DNA of 64,000 nucleotides. Origin: Thioalkalivibrio thiocyanodenitrificans ARhD 1. Its GTDB lineage: Bacteria > Pseudomonadota > Gammaproteobacteria > Ectothiorhodospirales > Ectothiorhodospiraceae. The stretch covers positions 3,225,407-3,289,406 of the forward strand of contig NZ_KB900536.1 in the NCBI RefSeq assembly GCF_000378965.1, written 5' to 3'. Every line of letters starts with the position of its first letter. The stretch's first letter is position 1. The translations under genes were made by a program, and so were the position numbers. This document shows positions 60,356 through 64,000 of the stretch, one piece after another. The notes under the pieces were generated by a model. That model ran no database searches. It worked only from the letters and a program-made list of their open reading frames with translations, and was not told the DNA's origin.

Positions 60356-60385
60356 TTGACAGCTTTCTGAAGCGCTTGGTATAAA
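60356..60385 (+). promoter_or_regulatory. Strong sigma-70 promoter of hupB
   Basis: Perfect TTGACA (60356-60361), 18 bp, TATAAA (60380-60385) with an extended TGG before it. It lies 168 bp upstream of hupB; the leader holds no clear gene. The 349-bp spacer 60204-60552 contains only this and the lon terminator. Confidence 0.72.
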
Positions 60386-60552
60386 GTTCTGGGCACCATT
60401 GAGCCATTCATAACAACGCCACCCATTGGGGAAATCGCCAGTATTCTCACCAACGCCGGCCTCGTGACAGTGGTCAGCGGGTTCTGTCATCATCCTGCGC
60501 CAGCAGCCCGGCTGGCGGGTTATCCATTCCGCTTAACTGAAGGAACACATGA

Positions 60553-60825
60553 ATGAACAAATCCGAACTCATCGACGCCGTTGCCAACTCCTCCGATTTG
60601 CCGAAGGCCCAAGCCGCCCGTGCGGTGGATGCCATGATCGATGTGATCTCCAGCGCCCTGAAGGGCGGTGACCAGGTGACCATCGTCGGCTTCGGGACCT
60701 TCCTGGTTCGTGAGCGAGATGCCCGTACCGGTCGCAATCCCCGCACCGGTGAATCCATCCAGATTCCCGCCTCCAAGATGCCCAGCTTCAAGGCTGGCAA
60801 AGGCCTGAAGGATGCAGTAAACTAG
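60553..60825 (+). CDS. hupB: DNA-binding protein HU-beta
   Basis: Nucleoid protein that bends DNA. 90 residues: [20 protein letters not shown], then [26 protein letters not shown] (beta arm) and [18 protein letters not shown]. The place after lon matches hupB in E. coli. tRNA-Val begins 12 bp after the stop, so both may share the promoter. Confidence 0.98.
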   Translation: MNKSELIDAVANSSDLPKAQAARAVDAMIDVISSALKGGDQVTIVGFGTFLVRERDARTGRNPRTGESIQIPASKMPSFKAGKGLKDAVN

Positions 60826-60837
60826 CGCGCCTTTAAC

Positions 60838-60913
60838 GGGTGCTTAGCTCAGCTGGTAGAGCGTCGCCCTTACAAGGCGAATGTCGGGGGTTCGATCCCC
60901 TCAGCACCCACCA
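60838..60913 (+). tRNA. tRNA-Val (anticodon TAC)
   Basis: 76 nt, acceptor GGGTGCT/AGCACCC, encoded CCA, anticodon loop CTTACAA giving TAC. Confidence 0.97.
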
Positions 60914-60934
60914 AGGTGTAGAATTAACGAACAA

Positions 60935-61011
60935 GGAGTGGTAGTTCAGCTGGTTAGAATACCGGCCTGTCACGCCGGGGGTCGCGGGTTCGAGTCCCGT
61001 CCACTCCGCCA
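60935..61011 (+). tRNA. tRNA-Asp (anticodon GTC)
   Basis: 77 nt, acceptor GGAGTGG/CCACTCC, encoded CCA, anticodon loop CTGTCAC giving GTC. Confidence 0.97.
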
Positions 61012-61020
61012 GTACATGGA

Positions 61021-61047
61021 AAGGGTGCCTCGTGCACCCTTTTTTTT
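61021..61047 (+). terminator. Rho-independent terminator after tRNA-Asp
   Basis: Stem AAGGGTGC (61021-61028) with GCACCCTT (61034-61041), five-base loop, then T8. The rest of the 349-bp spacer to ppiD shows no gene; TATCAT at 61312-61317 may be the ppiD -10 box. Confidence 0.9.
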
Positions 61048-61360
61048 GGCCGGTCCGCCGAGGCAGTGCATGCGGATACCCCGATGGTCCGCCAGAGGGA
61101 ATAAGGCCTTGGCTGCCCTGCATGACGTCCGGCAGTTGCGGTCTCCGGGCTCGTCGGGTTTGGGGCCGGTCGCGACGCCGCCAGGATCTGCCGGAACCGC
61201 CGCATGGAACTCAGGGCCTCGCGTGTCGTCTATCCGGCATACGATGTCCCCGCGCGGGTACCGGTGACGCACCCGGCCGTGCTGCAATACCCCCGCCAGC
61301 CGCAAATTCGTTATCATGGGCCGGCTTGCCTGATTCATCCGACAAAGTGACCTCCTGACC

Positions 61361-63262
61361 ATGCTGCAGAAGATCCGAGACAAGGCCACGGGCTGGATTG
61401 CCTACGCCGTTATTATTCTCATCAGTATTCCGTTCGCCCTCTGGGGCCTGAACGAGTACCTTGGCGGGGCACCCGACCGCGTGGTGGCCGAGGTCAATGG
61501 CGTGGAGATCTCACAGCGCGCCTTTCAGCAGGAATACCAGAGCCAGCGCCAGCAGCTTGCCAGCATGTTCGGGGGCCGCATTCCATCTGGTGCCGTGGAT
61601 GATCAGGTGTTGCGGGACAATACGCTGCAGCAGCTGATTCGCCGTGAACTGGTCAGCCAGGTGGCCGAAAAGAAGGGTTTTCGCGTGAGTGCCGAGGCGG
61701 TGGCTGCCGAAATCCGGCGGATCCCCGGATTCCAGCGCGACGGTGCGTTCGATCCGCAGCGTTATCGTCAGGTTCTGGATGCCCAGCGCCGTTCGCCCGC
61801 CGAGTTCGAGTCACTGATGAGAAACGCCATGCTCCTGGAGCAGTTCGAGAGCGGCTACCGGCAGGGGACCTTCCTGCCCGGACCCATGCTGGATGACTAC
61901 CTGAAGCTGCGCAATGAGCGCCGTCAGGTCAGTGTGCACACCGTGCCCGCCGAGGCCTTTGTGGACGATATCCAGGTGGATGACACGCGGGTGGCGCAGT
62001 ACTACGAGGCGAACTCCGACGAGTTCCGCACCCCGGAACGGATCCGGCTCGCCTACCTGATGCTCGATGATTCGACCCTGCGTGACGAGGTCAGTGTCAC
62101 GGAATCCGACCTTCGCCGCGAGTACGAGCAGCGCATGGATCAGTTCACCCGGCCCGAGGAGCGGCGGGCCCGGCATATCCTCGTGAGCGTGCCGGACGAT
62201 GCCGGTCCGGATGCCGTGGCCGTGGCTGAGGAACGCGCGCGGGAACTGTACCGGCGCATCGACGAAGGTGGGGATTTCGCGGCACTGGCCGCCGAAGCCT
62301 CCGACGACCCGCTGGCGGCCACCGGGGGTGGTGACCTGGGTTTCATTGCCCGGGGGGATATGGACCCCGACATGGAGGCGGTGCTGTTTACACTTCGGGA
62401 AGGGGACGTGAGTCAGCCGATCCGGACGCGCCTGGGTTTCCAGGTGATCGAGCTCACCGAGATCCGCCCGGCGGAGCGTACGCCCTTTGCGGAGGTGCGC
62501 GAGGAGGTCGAGGCCGAGTATCGCAGCCGCCGTATCGAGCGTCTGCAGATCGAGCTGACGGAACGGCTGCTGACGGAAAGCTATGAGCAGCCCGGCAGCC
62601 TGGAACCGGCCGCGGAAGCCACGGGCCTGGAGATTCGTCACACGGACTGGTTTACCCGCGAGGGTGCTTCCGAGGGGCTGGCGGCCGAGCCCGAGGTATT
62701 GCAGGTGGCCTTCAGCGACGATGTGCGTGATGGCAGGAACAGTGATCTGATCGACCTGCCCGACGGGCGCGTGGCGGTGATCCGGATTGAGGATCGTCAA
62801 CCCGCGGCACCGCGGCCGTTGGAAGAGGTGGCCGACGAGATCCGCCTGAGGCTCGTGTGGGAGGAGGCCCGTGCCCGGGCCGAGACCGCCGGTGAACAGG
62901 CTCTGGAGCGCCTGCGCGAAGGCGTATCATTTGACGAGGCCGTGGCGGACCTGCCCGGTGTCGGCAGCGACGGCCTGTGGATCACCCGCGAGTCCGGTGA
63001 TATCTCCTCCCGGCTCCTGCATCGGATCTTCACCATGCCCCGTCCGTCCGCGGATGCCCCCTTGTACGGCGGCGTGGCCGTGGACGGCGGTGATTATGCG
63101 ATCTTCGTGCAGCATGACTGGGAAGCCGGCGAAGTGGATCCGTCGCTTCGCAGCGATGCCGCGGCGCAACTGGCCGGGCTCTATGGCGGCCTCGAGTTCG
63201 AGGCGCTGTATCGGGCCCTGGAGGCGGAAGCCAGGATTGAGATCTTCCGCGACAACCTGTGA
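61361..63262 (+). CDS. ppiD: Peptidyl-prolyl cis-trans isomerase D (SurA-like periplasmic chaperone)
   Basis: A 633-residue inner-membrane-anchored chaperone that meets proteins leaving the Sec translocon. One N-terminal helix (about 12-30, WIAYAVIILISIPFALWGL), a SurA-N-like domain (VNGVEISQRAFQQEYQSQRQ), a parvulin domain (RRARHILVSVPDD ... GGDLGFIARGDM ... GFQVIELTEIRPAE) and a C-terminal domain. Position after hupB is conserved. Its stop is followed within nine bases by the gene-end repeat. Confidence 0.95.
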   Translation: MLQKIRDKATGWIAYAVIILISIPFALWGLNEYLGGAPDRVVAEVNGVEISQRAFQQEYQSQRQQLASMFGGRIPSGAVDDQVLRDNTLQQLIRRELVSQVAEKKGFRVSAEAVAAEIRRIPGFQRDGAFDPQRYRQVLDAQRRSPAEFESLMRNAMLLEQFESGYRQGTFLPGPMLDDYLKLRNERRQVSVHTVPAEAFVDDIQVDDTRVAQYYEANSDEFRTPERIRLAYLMLDDSTLRDEVSVTESDLRREYEQRMDQFTRPEERRARHILVSVPDDAGPDAVAVAEERARELYRRIDEGGDFAALAAEASDDPLAATGGGDLGFIARGDMDPDMEAVLFTLREGDVSQPIRTRLGFQVIELTEIRPAERTPFAEVREEVEAEYRSRRIERLQIELTERLLTESYEQPGSLEPAAEATGLEIRHTDWFTREGASEGLAAEPEVLQVAFSDDVRDGRNSDLIDLPDGRVAVIRIEDRQPAAPRPLEEVADEIRLRLVWEEARARAETAGEQALERLREGVSFDEAVADLPGVGSDGLWITRESGDISSRLLHRIFTMPRPSADAPLYGGVAVDGGDYAIFVQHDWEAGEVDPSLRSDAAAQLAGLYGGLEFEALYRALEAEARIEIFRDNL

Positions 63263-63270
63263 CAAAGTCG

Positions 63271-63368
63271 GAAGTGTGAATTGAGAAGCACGAATAAACG
63301 CAAATAACGCAAGAGGCGAGCCAGTGGCTCGCCTCTTGCGTTTAGTCCCACTTCTCAATTCACACTTC
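63271..63368. repeat. Nested inverted repeat between ppiD and fabI
   Basis: An outer 18-bp perfect inverted repeat, GAAGTGTGAATTGAGAAG (63271-63288) and its complement (63351-63368), encloses an inner 15-bp perfect GC-rich hairpin (63308-63322 with 63326-63340, three-base loop) followed by TTT. Convergent genes; the right arm supplies the fabI stop. The inner hairpin could be a bidirectional terminator. Confidence 0.9.
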
Positions 63369-64000
63369 AGCGGGCCCCAGTCCGAGGATGTTGTATCCGG
63401 AATCAACGTACAGGATCTCTCCGGTGATCCCGGAGGCCAGATCCGAGGCCAGGAAGGCACCTGCATTGCCCACGTCGTCGATGGTTACGTTCCGGCGCAA
63501 CGGGGCGTTCTTCTCGACGTGGTCGAGGATCTTGCGAAAGTCGCCGATGCCGGCGGCCGCCAACGTGCGGATGGGACCTGCGGAAATGGCGTTGACGCGG
63601 ATGGCCTCGGGGCCCAGGGTGTAGGCCAGGTAGCGGACATTGGCCTCCAGGCTCGCCTTGGCCAGACCCATGACGTTGTAGCTCGGCATGGCACGTACCG
63701 CCCCCAGGTAGCTCAGGGTCAGGATGGCGGCATTGCGGTCCTTCATCATGTGCCGGCCGGCCTTGGCCAGCGCAGCCAGGCTGTATGAACTGATGTCATG
63801 GGCGGTACGGAAACCTTCCCGGGTGACGTTGTCCAGGAAATCACCCTCCAGTTCTTCCTTGGGGGCGAAGGCCACCGAGTGCACCAGCACGTCGAGGCTC
63901 TCCCAGTAGTTGTCCAGGTGCTCGAAGACGGCATCCACCTCCTGGTCGCTCTCCACGTTGCATGGCACCAGGATGTCGGAGTCGAACTCCGCGGCGAGTT
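63360..64000 (-). CDS. fabI: Enoyl-[acyl-carrier-protein] reductase [NADH], C-terminal part (cut by window edge)
   Basis: FabI catalyses the last reduction of fatty-acid elongation. The visible 213 residues start (E)[20 protein letters not shown] and include [49 protein letters not shown] in the catalytic Tyr/Lys region ([10 protein letters not shown]), [16 protein letters not shown] and [11 protein letters not shown]. An internal GTG at 63968 is not the start; the frame continues to the edge. The stop (TGA 63362-63360) and last two residues (EV) lie in the repeat. Confidence 0.95.
   Translation of the reverse strand, partial: LAAEFDSDILVPCNVESDQEVDAVFEHLDNYWESLDVLVHSVAFAPKEELEGDFLDNVTREGFRTAHDISSYSLAALAKAGRHMMKDRNAAILTLSYLGAVRAMPSYNVMGLAKASLEANVRYLAYTLGPEAIRVNAISAGPIRTLAAAGIGDFRKILDHVEKNAPLRRNVTIDDVGNAGAFLASDLASGITGEILYVDSGYNILGLGPAEV

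Overview
The window is a dense, high-GC chromosomal segment from a gammaproteobacterium. The chain queG / nnr-tsaE-amiB-mutL-miaA-hfq-hflX-hflK-hflC-DUF2065-hisZ-purA ... rnr-rlmB ... rpsF-rpsR-DUF2232-rplI-dnaB-alr is a classic gammaproteobacterial order, as are tig-clpP-clpX-lon-hupB-ppiD and pcnB-folK-kinase-panB. Base composition, the octaheme c-type cytochrome and the HisZ-type histidine route would suit a sulfur-oxidising Chromatiales/Ectothiorhodospiraceae-like bacterium. That placement is inference; no rRNA is present.

Layout. 1-2.75 kb (minus strand): pcnB-folK-deoxynucleoside kinase-panB. 2.8 kb: tRNA-Glu. 2.96-5.56 kb (minus): a small-protein/YcgN/FAD-oxidoreductase/Hsp15 group. 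5.7-9.3 kb (minus): a SLC13 transporter and a periplasmic-sensing PAS-GGDEF cyclase with a perfect CRP-type half-site pair upstream. 9.6-24.3 kb: queG, then the long plus-strand run from nnr to purA. 24.3-25.9 kb: a cytochrome P450 remnant, an SDR gene and tRNA-Leu, apparently an acquired patch. 26-29.3 kb: rnr-rlmB. 29.3-35.4 kb is the accessory region: an octaheme cytochrome plus cytochrome b pair, an exported protein with a CTERM-like tail, a DUF5362 protein and a beta-propeller membrane protein. 35.7-40.6 kb: ribosomal proteins, dnaB, alr. 40.8-46.9 kb: MFS transporter, metZ, glycerate kinase, a DUF455 ferritin-like protein, lpxH and a periplasmic cyclophilin. 47-50.8 kb: gltX, cysS, folD. 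51.0-51.4 kb: tRNA-Pro/Arg/His/Lys. 51.6-53.6 kb (minus): hemerythrin-sdhC-sdhD-sdhB, with no sdhA. 53.9-64 kb: tRNA-Leu, tig-clpP-clpX-lon (heat-shock promoter ahead of lon), hupB, tRNA-Val, tRNA-Asp, ppiD and fabI (running off the end).

Most genes are housekeeping: tRNA maturation (miaA, queG, tsaE), proteostasis (tig, clpP, clpX, lon, hflKC, ppiD, hslR), RNA metabolism (pcnB, rnr, hfq, rlmB) and cofactor/nucleotide synthesis (folK, panB, folD, purA). The features most worth following up are the hemerythrin-sdhCDB operon that lacks sdhA and sits behind an NsrR-like palindrome, the octaheme cytochrome/cytochrome b pair, and a family of short inverted repeats at gene ends. In four genes (hslR, mutL, the DUF455 gene, fabI) the repeat itself supplies the stop codon.
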